A stretch of DNA of 64,000 nucleotides. It comes from an uncultured Fluviicola sp. (GTDB taxonomy: Bacteria > Bacteroidota > Bacteroidia > Flavobacteriales_D > Crocinitomicaceae). The DNA is taken from NCBI RefSeq assembly GCF_902168135.1, contig NZ_CABHOL010000021.1, positions 124,001 to 188,000 of the forward strand. The letters are read 5' to 3'. A program made the position numbers and the translations under genes. Under the pieces are notes generated by a model that saw nothing but the letters and a program-made list of their open reading frames with translations, was not told the origin of the DNA and did no database searches. Below are positions 51,477 to 59,327 of the stretch, piece after piece; position 1 is the first letter of the stretch, and each line of letters starts with the position of its first letter.

Positions 51477-52056
51477 ACTACAACTTAACCTAACTAACTC
51501 TTGCGTAAGAGCTTCCTTGAGTGCTGCATTTCAAAATCAGCATGGACTCGATATCTTTTCGGTTGATTTTAAGTGTTAAAATCAACTAAATTGGTTCATT
51601 GAAACTTTTTCAAAGGTAAACCATTAAAACTTCTAAACAACAAGTTATTTCAGGGTTTTCACGTACTAAATATTTAGTGGGTCAAACCTTACAGCGCTCC
51701 AATTCACCAAACGTTGGTATGCCCTGTTGAGTATCAGCAATTTATTAATTGACCTAACAATTTATGGCTGGAATGGAAATTTTCTACCTCTAAAAATAAA
51801 CGTGAATTTATTTACATGAATCCTGTAATTAATGATAAACATAACTTACTAAACATAAACATAACTATTATAAATAATAACTAAAATGTTTTTAACATTT
51901 CAGCCAGCGGCCTGCCGAATTCTAACCTTGGGCCGGGCGGTTCCCGGGTTGTTCTTTTATACCTGCGAACTTTAAATAAACTCATCAGAAATGTGAAAAG
52001 TAATGCACGAATACCGATAAAGAACAACACTTTCTTTTTTGGAACCTAAAAAAAAT
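51477..52056. other. Gene-free stretch before gcvH
   Basis: No coding region found. Seen: a perfect 10-bp hairpin (51562-51571 with 51577-51586) without a T-run; an AT-rich tract with three AAACATAA words around 51836-51870; and a 55-base GC-rich island at 51902-51956 containing CCGGG-CGGTT-CCCGG, in otherwise very AT-rich DNA. Confidence 0.5.
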
Positions 52057-52064
52057 TACATTTG
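52057..52064 (+). promoter_or_regulatory. gcvH promoter element
   Basis: TACATTTG, perfect TAnnTTTG, 33 bases before the gcvH start. A TTG at 52039-52041 is 15 bases upstream, slightly close. Confidence 0.6.
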
Positions 52065-52097
52065 CACCGAGAAAAAGACTTTAAAACGAATAACAAG

Positions 52098-52475
52098 ATG
52101 AATATTCCTGCAAATTTAAAATACACAAAAGACCACGAGTGGGTAAGTGTTGAAGGTGATGTTGCAACAATCGGTATTACTGATTTCGCTCAGGGAGAGC
52201 TAGGTGATATTGTTTACGATGAAATTGAAACAGTGGGTGAAACGATGGATCAGGAAGAAGTTTTCGGTTCTGTTGAGGCAGTTAAAACAGTTTCTGATTT
52301 GTTTATGCCGGTTTCCGGAGAGATCATGGAGTTCAATTCAGGTTTGGAATCAAATCCGGAAGCAGTGAACAAAGATCCTTACGGTGACGGGTGGATGATC
52401 AAGGTGAAATTGAGCAATCCTTCTGAATTGGAAGGTTTATTGGATGCTGCAGGATACGAAGCATTGGTAGGATAA
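52098..52475 (+). CDS. gcvH: Glycine cleavage system H protein
   Basis: The lipoylated carrier of the glycine cleavage system, which turns glycine into CO2, ammonia and methylene-tetrahydrofolate. 125 residues; K63 in [11 protein letters not shown] is the lipoylation site. ATG 52098 is preferred to the upstream ATG at 52062, which lies on the promoter. The other gcv genes are not in the window. It is an obvious sink for the glycine made by tdh. Confidence 0.96.
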   Translation: MNIPANLKYTKDHEWVSVEGDVATIGITDFAQGELGDIVYDEIETVGETMDQEEVFGSVEAVKTVSDLFMPVSGEIMEFNSGLESNPEAVNKDPYGDGWMIKVKLSNPSELEGLLDAAGYEALVG

Positions 52476-52497
52476 TCCGAAATCAAAAAATAAGATG

Positions 52498-52530
52498 AAT
52501 CCTGATCGGTTAAGCTGGTCAGGATTTTTA
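52498..52530 (+). terminator. gcvH terminator
   Basis: A 10-bp stem with one wobble (52498-52507 with 52517-52526) followed by TTTTTAATTTT. Confidence 0.75.
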
Positions 52531-52541
52531 ATTTTACCCCT

Positions 52542-52580
52542 AGGGGCGAATCCCGAATGTGCGGGACGCCCCTGCTTTTT
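52542..52580 (+). terminator. Second strong hairpin after gcvH
   Basis: A 12-bp stem with a two-base bulge (AGGGGCG and TCCCG pair with CGGGA and CGCCCCT, 52542-52573), then seven T after GC. Likely a back-up terminator, or a dispersed palindrome. Confidence 0.65.
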
Positions 52581-52647
52581 TCCGGGTATGATTTTTGAAT
52601 TGTAACATCCAACAAATTTTAATAGTACTTTCACTAAAATTTATCTA

Positions 52648-53208
52648 ATGAAAATAGCATTATACATCACGGGGCTTCTGATCTTTTTGAACTCCTGTAC
52701 CATTGTTACTTCCACCAATGCACCCGGAAAACCGGAAAAGGCTTTTCCCAAAGCAATGATCGGAAAATACGAACTCATCTACCCGGAAAGTTTCCAGGGA
52801 ATGATGGAAGGTGCAGATATGAAAACAACTGTCGAGATCAAATCCGATGAATTGATTATGAACAGCGGTGAAGGCGATTCGCACATGAAGCTGAACGATT
52901 CCATTTCTATTAACAAACTGGGTAAACAATTCTATTTGTGCATGGGTAAAGAGCCGTCTCTGAATGTTTTCAAGGTCATTAAAAAAGGAAAAGACTGGGA
53001 GCTTCATTCCATGAATGCTAAGGAAGGTGTTACCGGGGATCAATTGAAGCCGTTCTTCTCTCAGGTAACAATTAACAGCGATTTGGATGAAGAAACCGGT
53101 GAACTTACCGAGTCTTACATCGTAACAATCGACGATAAAAAAATTGACAGTTATTACAAGAGCGATATCATTCACGTGGAACCCTTTACGTTGAAACGAA
53201 CGAAATGA
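52648..53208 (+). CDS. Lipoprotein, unknown function
   Basis: A 186-residue lipoprotein with lipobox LNSC (acylated C17). The mature part looks like a small beta-barrel/lipocalin-like fold (alternating strands, KYELIYPESF ... VEIKSDELIMNSGE ... IKKGKDWELHSMN). No name recognised. Its stop overlaps the start of the next gene (ATGA), so it is coupled to the TonB-C protein. Confidence 0.7.
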   Translation: MKIALYITGLLIFLNSCTIVTSTNAPGKPEKAFPKAMIGKYELIYPESFQGMMEGADMKTTVEIKSDELIMNSGEGDSHMKLNDSISINKLGKQFYLCMGKEPSLNVFKVIKKGKDWELHSMNAKEGVTGDQLKPFFSQVTINSDLDEETGELTESYIVTIDDKKIDSYYKSDIIHVEPFTLKRTK

Positions 53209-53915
53209 AAATCGTACTGATCATATTGACTGCCTTTATCCCTTTTACGGCCTTTCTGCAAAAAACCGGAACACTTGTTTTATCTGGAGATGCTGTTTAC
53301 TATGGCTATGATAAAAGCGAATTTTTGGTTTATTGCGATAATGAAGTCATTGGTTTTTTTGATAAAGGTGGTTTTTTCAATTATTCTGAAGGACAGAAAG
53401 TTCCTTTGATCATTAAACACCCCGAATTTGAGACGATCACAATTGAGGAATTAAAATTCTCCAGGAAAAATGCTTCCATGGATATCTATGAAAATATCAA
53501 TGAAGCAGGAAAGAAAAAATTTGAGGATCAATTGAAAGCAGAACAGCTCAAGACCTGTACAGGAAGTGATAAGGAAGAGGTATTAAAAGATACTTTGCGA
53601 AAAATAGATACTAATGCCCATTTTCCGGGCGATACTGCCGGTAACCGCTCAAATTTTTTCAAATATATTGGCCAAAATCTTAGATATCCTCAAGAATGTG
53701 TTGAATATGGTATACAAGGGAAAGTCTATCTTTCTTTTATAGTAGAGGCTGATGGCAACATAACCTGTATTGAGATCAAAAAAGGAGTTGATTACTTTCT
53801 GGACAAGGAATCTTTACGGATTATTAAATCCCTTCCCAAATTCGTTCCAGCCACTTCAAATGGTATTCCAGTTCCTGTGGTTTATTTTTTGCCGTTGTCT
53901 TTTAAGCTTAATTAG
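53205..53915 (+). CDS. Exported TonB C-terminal-domain protein
   Basis: A 236-residue protein: signal peptide 1-19, a beta-rich N-terminal half, and a TonB-C domain from about residue 150 to the end (YIGQNLRYPQECVEYGIQGKVYLSFIVEADGNI ... VPVVYFLPLSFKL). It has no N-terminal membrane anchor typical of energy-transducing TonB, so it may be a periplasmic TonB-C-fold protein rather than a motor-driven transporter partner. Coupled to the lipoprotein upstream by a four-base overlap. Confidence 0.75.
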   Translation: MKIVLIILTAFIPFTAFLQKTGTLVLSGDAVYYGYDKSEFLVYCDNEVIGFFDKGGFFNYSEGQKVPLIIKHPEFETITIEELKFSRKNASMDIYENINEAGKKKFEDQLKAEQLKTCTGSDKEEVLKDTLRKIDTNAHFPGDTAGNRSNFFKYIGQNLRYPQECVEYGIQGKVYLSFIVEADGNITCIEIKKGVDYFLDKESLRIIKSLPKFVPATSNGIPVPVVYFLPLSFKLN

Positions 53916-53966
53916 TTGAAAAGCCAGTCAGAATGAGTGTGAGAGCGAGAATGAAGAAATAAAAAA

Positions 53967-53992
53967 GGGGCTGTCCCTATCTTTACAGCCCC
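53967..53992 (-). terminator. Terminator of the 54019 gene
   Basis: A perfect 8-bp stem GGGGCTGT/ACAGCCCC (53967-53974 with 53985-53992), followed on the minus strand by TTTTTTATTTC. It may also stop transcription from the TonB-C gene. Confidence 0.8.
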
Positions 53993-54018
53993 GATTTATG
54001 TGTTTAATCTGCTACTAA

Positions 54019-54606
54019 TTAAACAACTTCGTCAATTTCTTCGTCGAGATACATGAAGAATGCATACACATCATCTTTCAATGCCTCGGCTTGTTTAGCT
54101 TTTAATTCTTTTTTCAGCTCTAATTGTTCCACCAGAGCTACGTCAGCTTTCACTTCTGCGGTATTTCCCTGACGCGCATCCTTACGCAATTCTCTTTTAG
54201 CCTCGCGCAATTCTTTTTTGGCAGCTTTAGTCTCTAAATTTGCCTGGTGAATAGCTACTGATTGATCGGCATATAAATCACATTTATCAATGCGTAAATA
54301 TTTCTTGTCTCTTTTTAGATCGGCTTTCGCTTTTCGAAGCTCTTTCTTACTCATGTGAGACTCGATTTTCAAACCTGCTTCTTTGTTTTTCTTGAATGCA
54401 GCTTTATGGAAGGCTATACGTTCCCGGTCATTTTCAATACGTGACATGGAAGCTTTCATGTCGCGGTATTCCTTACGATTCAGGAATCGGTTACCTTTGA
54501 TTGAACCTCCTTCATTTTCATTGGCGGCAAAAGAAGGCGCTGTCGCTAATAGTCCTGCTACCATCGTCCCGATCATAAACAGGTTCTTTAATTTCATCTT
54601 TTCCAT
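54019..54606 (-). CDS. Exported charged helical protein
   Basis: A 195-residue periplasmic protein: signal peptide about residues 4-27 (ends PSFA), then a very lysine/glutamate/arginine-rich helical region (SKKELRKAKADLKRDKKYLRID, TKAAKKELREAKRELRK) with heptad-like repeats, probably a long coiled coil, and an acidic C terminus. No family recognised. Own terminator. Confidence 0.65.
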   Translation of the reverse strand: MEKMKLKNLFMIGTMVAGLLATAPSFAANENEGGSIKGNRFLNRKEYRDMKASMSRIENDRERIAFHKAAFKKNKEAGLKIESHMSKKELRKAKADLKRDKKYLRIDKCDLYADQSVAIHQANLETKAAKKELREAKRELRKDARQGNTAEVKADVALVEQLELKKELKAKQAEALKDDVYAFFMYLDEEIDEVV

Positions 54607-55008
54607 GACTTTTCATTTTATGGTTCGGTAAACTCCAGACAATGGATGTGCCATGAATGTAAAATTTAGCTGAAACACAGATATAGCAAGGGATTGAGCG
54701 ATTTTATTCAAAATGAAAAAATTTGTGAATATTTTTCAAAATGAAAAAAGGGATTTCGAAATGGAGATGACATGGGGTTAATATAACCGCAAAGAATGGA
54801 AGATCGCAAAGTTTGACTTGATTAAGTTCTTTACAGCTTTGCCTCCAAACAGACATGTTGCAGTTCTTAATTAGTGAAGTTATCTATGTGCAAAACAAAA
54901 ATCCACGATAGACAAAAGGAGCTGTACCGAAGGTGTCGACACTCCATGAAGGCCTTTGCGCCTTTCACTCTTTGCGGTAAAAAAAGTGTTGTAAATTTTA
55001 TGTGAGCA
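54607..55008. other. Gene-poor intergenic stretch
   Basis: No convincing gene; a short open frame at 54867-55058 overlaps the methyltransferase. Contains the ACCGCAAAG-bounded repeat at 54786-54978. Confidence 0.5.
54786..54978. repeat. Second copy of the ACCGCAAAG dispersed repeat
   Basis: Begins with a 29-base segment (54786-54814) 28/29 identical to 25659-25687, and ends CTTTGCGGT (54970-54978). The interior is longer (193 bases) and different from the first copy. Confidence 0.65.
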
Positions 55009-55740
55009 CTATTTGCCGATGCGCAGTAATATTGGGAAAGAGATTTCTGTGGTTTCAAAGTCGGGTAATTCGGGAAGGAGTAAATCGACCGGATTGATCT
55101 GATGTTTGTCTTTGTAGTGTTTCACCGCCGACCAGGTATTCAGATATCCCAACAGTTGGTCGCGACTCCAGGTGTGTTTGATCGTAAACTCCGGATGCGG
55201 GACCTCTGCAAAAGGAAAAGGAATTGTTTGATAACCTTCATCGATATAACGTCGCTCCGGATCCCAATAATCAGAAAGCGTTTCCGCGTATAATTTTGTA
55301 ACTGTCTGCTGAATTTCAGCCTTGTCAATCTCACAGTTTCCATAGCCCAGGATGACAATCACCCCCTTTGGTTTCAGAACGCGCTTTGCTTCTGCATAGA
55401 ATTTCTCAAAGTCGAACCAATGAACTGCCTGACCAACCGTAATACAATCAAAATACTGATCCGGAAAATTGGTTTGTTCCGCAATTTGTTGTGAATACAA
55501 GATTTTTGGATGAGAAACCGCATTTTTTAATTGATTTTCGCTTAAATCAGTTGCATAGACTTCATCAAACAGGCCTGCCAATTTTCCGGCAACCTGCCCG
55601 GTGCCTGTGGCACAATCCCAAACCCGCTTGTTTCCGGTCAGAATAGTTTTCAGGAAAGTAAATACCTCTTTCGGATAAGCTGGTCGAAATTGAGCATATG
55701 CACCTGAATTATGCGAGAAATTGTCTTTCATATCAATCAT
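55009..55740 (-). CDS. Class I SAM-dependent methyltransferase
   Basis: A 243-residue cytoplasmic methyltransferase. SAM motif I is VWDCATGTGQVAG (about residues 39-51), with YATDLSENQL as motif II and GQAVHWFDF as the post-motif region. Substrate unknown. It overlaps the end of the GldK-like gene by eight bases. An ATG at 55731 gives a start without overlap and may be the real one. Confidence 0.85.
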   Translation of the reverse strand: MIDMKDNFSHNSGAYAQFRPAYPKEVFTFLKTILTGNKRVWDCATGTGQVAGKLAGLFDEVYATDLSENQLKNAVSHPKILYSQQIAEQTNFPDQYFDCITVGQAVHWFDFEKFYAEAKRVLKPKGVIVILGYGNCEIDKAEIQQTVTKLYAETLSDYWDPERRYIDEGYQTIPFPFAEVPHPEFTIKHTWSRDQLLGYLNTWSAVKHYKDKHQINPVDLLLPELPDFETTEISFPILLRIGK

Positions 55741-57466
55741 TTACCGGTATAAAAGTTACAACATATCTGAATGTGGGTGAAGGAAAATTAATCTCATGTG
55801 CCGGAATAATTGCCTGTTCACCCTTTTGTACCCGCTTAAACTGCTCTTCGTTCGGATAAACGAATTTCTGCCAGTCATCTTCCGATTTAACTCTCCAGAT
55901 CGGGAATTTCCAATGATAATATGCCAGAGCCTGGTCGTATGTTATTCCTTTTATCAGATCTTCCGGATCCTGATTTTCTATTGGAAGATCAGGAGTAATA
56001 TGAAGTACTTCTCGAATGATAAAACGGCTATATCTGTCGTGCGCCCGAACCCCGGCTCCCTGCCCAAACCTGTTGACATGATCCAAATTCAGATCCATTC
56101 CAACGGGCTTCTTAGTTATGCTGTCTTTTTTTGATGGGTATAGGAGTTCGTACGTGCTGCCGTTAACAAAATAGGGAATTTTGAGGTCCAACTTTCCAAC
56201 AATTGTTTTTGCTTTGATATCCATTCGATAGTACTTATATACATCCATTCGATCTTTATAACGAAGTTCAATATTCTTCATTTGCTCTTTATATCGTTTT
56301 AGAATAGAGCCATTTTCGGTAAGCGGAAAGATTCGGCGATTCATGTCTCTGTCATCCGGTTCAAGGTTTACGAACTCCATTGCATACTCATCAAAATAGA
56401 TTTTTTTCGCTTGAATCAATTTTGTTGCTTCCTTTGAGTCAGTGGTTATCTCCGCATACAAAACCTCCGTAATAAAAGAGTCTCGGACAGCCTGTATAAA
56501 ACGATGATAGTCCTGAACAGTAATTCTCCAGTTTGAGGTATAATCTTTTGCCGGAACATTGAATGCAGCAGATGTTGAAATGAGTTCGCTAACTAACGGC
56601 AAGGTGACTTGTACCTTATATGGCAGGTGTTTTTGATTCAGCTTTTGTTGCAGTTGAACTTCTTTCCAATGACAAAACGCATTTGCCTGCATTCCGGTCA
56701 ATCCAACCCCTGGAGATGTGGGAAGTAATTGATCATAGACCTGACCTAAAACTGAATATTCATCGTTAATGGAGGTTGATTGGTTAGCCCAGGAATCTTG
56801 AAACAGAATAACGGATGTATTGAAATCAACTGTATCAAAGTCCTTGTTAATTTCTAGAATAGGCAAGGCATAAACATATCTTAAATCACGTTCATCAATA
56901 TCCCTCCGTTGGTAAAAACGATTATTTTGGGGCAAATACATAGAGACCAGTAAAGGAAACAGTTCAGGATCTGTGTAACTGAATTTCCTTTTCCAGTTAA
57001 GGGTGTATTTTTGTCTGTTTTCCAACCGGGCATTTGGATAAAACTCGGGACTTTTCTTTACAGATTTACTGATATTTAAGTATCGGAGAGCTTCCTCATC
57101 AGATTCTACATATTTGTAAATGTATTCTCTTGCTATTGAATCCCGTACCCAATTTTGAAATTCGAGGTATTCAGAATTACTTACAAACGTCCTTTTTATA
57201 TAACTCGAAGTACCGTTTGATGATAGTATAGCTGGGTTCACATAGTTTCGAAAAAGCATGTATTCGTTCTGGTAAACGATTCCCGAAGTGTCACCGAGCA
57301 CAGTTATACTCGGTACAATTCTACAAGCTTCGTTTGTTTCCATATATGGATTCTTGGTTCTCGTAGAAACAGATTGAAAATCTGGTCCCAGCAACTTTTC
57401 CAACTTTTTCTGCTGTCCATATGAATGTAAGGAAACCAGTATAAATAGCACAAAAAATAGTTTCAT
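55733..57466 (-). CDS. GldK/GldJ-like FGE-sulfatase-fold exported protein
   Basis: A 577-residue exported protein with signal peptide 1-18. Several stretches resemble GldK, the lipoprotein of the type IX secretion machinery: SNSEYLEFQNWVRDSIAREYIY (about 96-117), LNWKRKFSYTDPELFPLLVSMY (about 156-178), and two FGE (formylglycine-generating enzyme) type motifs, GVGLTGMQANAFCHW (253-267) and GITYDQALAYYHW near 520. There is no lipobox, and the spacing is not that of true GldK, so it is probably a divergent paralogue rather than the core component. Co-oriented with the deoC/ALDH cluster. Confidence 0.65.
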   Translation of the reverse strand: MKLFFVLFILVSLHSYGQQKKLEKLLGPDFQSVSTRTKNPYMETNEACRIVPSITVLGDTSGIVYQNEYMLFRNYVNPAILSSNGTSSYIKRTFVSNSEYLEFQNWVRDSIAREYIYKYVESDEEALRYLNISKSVKKSPEFYPNARLENRQKYTLNWKRKFSYTDPELFPLLVSMYLPQNNRFYQRRDIDERDLRYVYALPILEINKDFDTVDFNTSVILFQDSWANQSTSINDEYSVLGQVYDQLLPTSPGVGLTGMQANAFCHWKEVQLQQKLNQKHLPYKVQVTLPLVSELISTSAAFNVPAKDYTSNWRITVQDYHRFIQAVRDSFITEVLYAEITTDSKEATKLIQAKKIYFDEYAMEFVNLEPDDRDMNRRIFPLTENGSILKRYKEQMKNIELRYKDRMDVYKYYRMDIKAKTIVGKLDLKIPYFVNGSTYELLYPSKKDSITKKPVGMDLNLDHVNRFGQGAGVRAHDRYSRFIIREVLHITPDLPIENQDPEDLIKGITYDQALAYYHWKFPIWRVKSEDDWQKFVYPNEEQFKRVQKGEQAIIPAHEINFPSPTFRYVVTFIPVND

Positions 57467-57535
57467 ACTTTTAAATGTGGTGCTTTTAAAAAAGTAAACC
57501 TTTGAATTGATAAGTGGTTATGTACAAGGTTGTTT

Positions 57536-57910
57536 TCATGACTCTTTTTTCAAATTCCAATTAAGATAAGCCATTATTTTGAAATAAAGGAATAGCCCGA
57601 AGGAAATCAAGAAGAGCAATCGAGACCAAAGCGGAATCATTTCAAATATCGCTGATAATGAAAATGCTCTTAAAAAGAAAGCTCCAAATAATAAAGATCC
57701 GTTCTCAAAAATTCGTCTCACCCTATAACTGTCAATAAAATAGGAAATAATTAATAACCCAATTGTAATGAGGAACAAGATGGATGAAAGCCGGAATTGG
57801 TCACTAGAAAGTCTCTTATCCAAAAAGATAAATCCTATCATTAGTGAAATACGAGTAATCACCAAAAACACGATCAGTGAGGCTAGGTAAAGAAACTTTG
57901 ATGCTTTCAA
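57536..57910 (-). CDS. Small four-helix membrane protein
   Basis: A 124-residue hydrophobic protein with four predicted membrane helices (about 6-25, 44-60, 74-92, 97-114). Unnamed. It starts 11 bases after the short aldehyde dehydrogenase ends, so it probably shares its transcript. Confidence 0.6.
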   Translation of the reverse strand: MKASKFLYLASLIVFLVITRISLMIGFIFLDKRLSSDQFRLSSILFLITIGLLIISYFIDSYRVRRIFENGSLLFGAFFLRAFSLSAIFEMIPLWSRLLFLISFGLFLYFKIMAYLNWNLKKES

Positions 57911-57921
57911 ACGAACTGATT

Positions 57922-58803
57922 CTAATAACTGCTTGTTGCCCCGCCCACATTCTCGATCGGATGCCAGGTTGTTTTCAATTCCTGCAGATCGGTGATGTAA
58001 TACGGATTCTCATCTGTTTCTTGGGTGAAATCATTCTCGTAAACAAACACGCGCTTCACGTTGCAATCCGCTCCGGATTCAATTGCTAAAGCGTATTCTT
58101 TGTTTCCACCGGCATAAACTACTGCATTCACATCCATGTGGCTGTGGAACTGGTCAACCAATTCTTTTTCTGTTCCTGTCAGGATGTTCACTACTCCGCC
58201 TGTAAGATCTGAGGTAGCCAACACTTCAGCAAAAGTGATCGCACACAGGGGCAGATTTTCCGAAGCAAGTACCACACACGCATTTCCACCGGCAATAACC
58301 GGCAAAATAGTAGAAACCAACCCGATTAATCCATTCGTTTGAGGTGCAATAATTCCAACTACTCCCATTGGTTCCAAAGCAGAGAAATTGAAATGACTGC
58401 TTGCCACCGGGTTCACGGAAGAGAAGACCTGCTGGTATTTGTCGCACCAACCAGCATAATACACACAGCGATCAATGGAAAGTTCCACCTCCTGTTTTGC
58501 TTTTGCTTCCGTACTTCCCTGTTTCACCAATTCTTCTACGAACTGTGCTTTACGCCCTTCCAGCATTTCGGCAATACGGTACAGGATCTGACCGCGGTTA
58601 AAAGCTGTTTTCTCAGACCAGGAGCCAAATGCTTTACGCGCAGCAACCACTGCATTTCTGAAATCTTTCCGGGACGACAGACACATATTTGCCAATGGCT
58701 GTCCTTTCTGATCCAACGGAGAATAATACCTTCCGGATTCTGTTCTCGGAAATGCTCCGCCGATGAAGATTTTGTATGTTTTTAGTACTTCCAAACGTTC
58801 CAT
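57922..58803 (-). CDS. Aldehyde dehydrogenase domain without catalytic domain (ALDH16 C-terminal-like)
   Basis: A 293-residue protein that aligns with the N-terminal (NAD-binding) half of aldehyde dehydrogenases: GGAFPRTESGRYY, then KTAFNRGQILYRIAEMLEGR, APQTNGLIG and GGVVNILTG. It ends shortly after that half (TWHPIENVGGATSSY) and has neither the ELGGK glutamate motif nor the GxxCxAxxR cysteine motif, so it cannot be a working ALDH alone. This matches the truncated second domain of ALDH16. I start at ATG 58803 because the longer reading to 58815 begins inside the AT-rich repeat. Confidence 0.75.
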   Translation of the reverse strand: MERLEVLKTYKIFIGGAFPRTESGRYYSPLDQKGQPLANMCLSSRKDFRNAVVAARKAFGSWSEKTAFNRGQILYRIAEMLEGRKAQFVEELVKQGSTEAKAKQEVELSIDRCVYYAGWCDKYQQVFSSVNPVASSHFNFSALEPMGVVGIIAPQTNGLIGLVSTILPVIAGGNACVVLASENLPLCAITFAEVLATSDLTGGVVNILTGTEKELVDQFHSHMDVNAVVYAGGNKEYALAIESGADCNVKRVFVYENDFTQETDENPYYITDLQELKTTWHPIENVGGATSSY

Positions 58804-58819
58804 TATAATTATCAATGTT

Positions 58820-59327
58820 TAATTATCAATTATTAATTGCTTTAACGCTTCGTCCATTTTGAATTTTCTTTGGTTCGCAAATTAATTGTCTTAATAATTC
58901 TAAGTAGTTGATTCGCTTCATCGTGAATGGTTAAAAGATGCTCTTTTTCTTCATTCAACAATGCCATTAACAACTCTTACCAGTATATACTTTCGTCACA
59001 TTCTTTTTGACAGATGCTTAGTTTATGAATGAAATCTGCTTTACTTTCAGCATTTCTAGCTTCTCTCATATTTGCCCCAACAGATGTAGATGACCTCACC
59101 AACTGGTCTGTCAAAATAAATTCTTTGTGCCTTTCTTTTATTCGTCTACAATTTTTTACTGTGTTTAATGCGAAGTGGAAACTTCTTTCTCTGATGTCCT
59201 GGTTTTTAATGATCATTTTCTCGTTTCTTATTTAATTTAAACAAAAACATCGTCTAAAAAACAAATTATTCATCAAAAAAAATGACGTTTCCGTCTTGAT
59301 AATTAATCAATTAATAATTGATAATTA
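58820..59327. mobile_element. Small element with perfect 20-bp inverted ends carrying a four-helix-bundle gene
   Basis: A 20-base sequence at 58820-58839 is repeated exactly inverted at 59308-59327. Inside lies a broken four-helix-bundle (23S rRNA intervening-sequence family) gene. Size about 508 bases; it sits between the two ALDH genes, right at the stop of the upstream one. No transposase or target duplication was noticed. Confidence 0.5.
58842..59216 (-). pseudogene. Four-helix-bundle (23S rRNA IVS) protein, interrupted by an in-frame stop
   Basis: The reading frame from ATG 59216 encodes the N-terminal three helices of the family (NQDIRERSFHFALN, DQLVRSSTSVGANMREARNAES, KADFIHKLSICQKECDESIYW) and meets TAA at 58977-58979. 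After that stop the same frame continues without interruption for 44 further codons to TAA at 58842-58844, and those codons read as the expected last helix (ELLMALLNEEKEHLLTIHDEA ... LLRIIKT). Members normally have YW-L-ELL at this point, so a single T-to-A change (TTA to TAA) explains the break. The 79-residue truncated product may still be made. Confidence 0.8.

Noticed and set aside
54867-55058. A 63-codon minus-strand frame after the methyltransferase
   Set aside because: Overlaps the methyltransferase end in another frame and runs through a dispersed repeat; no features of a real protein.
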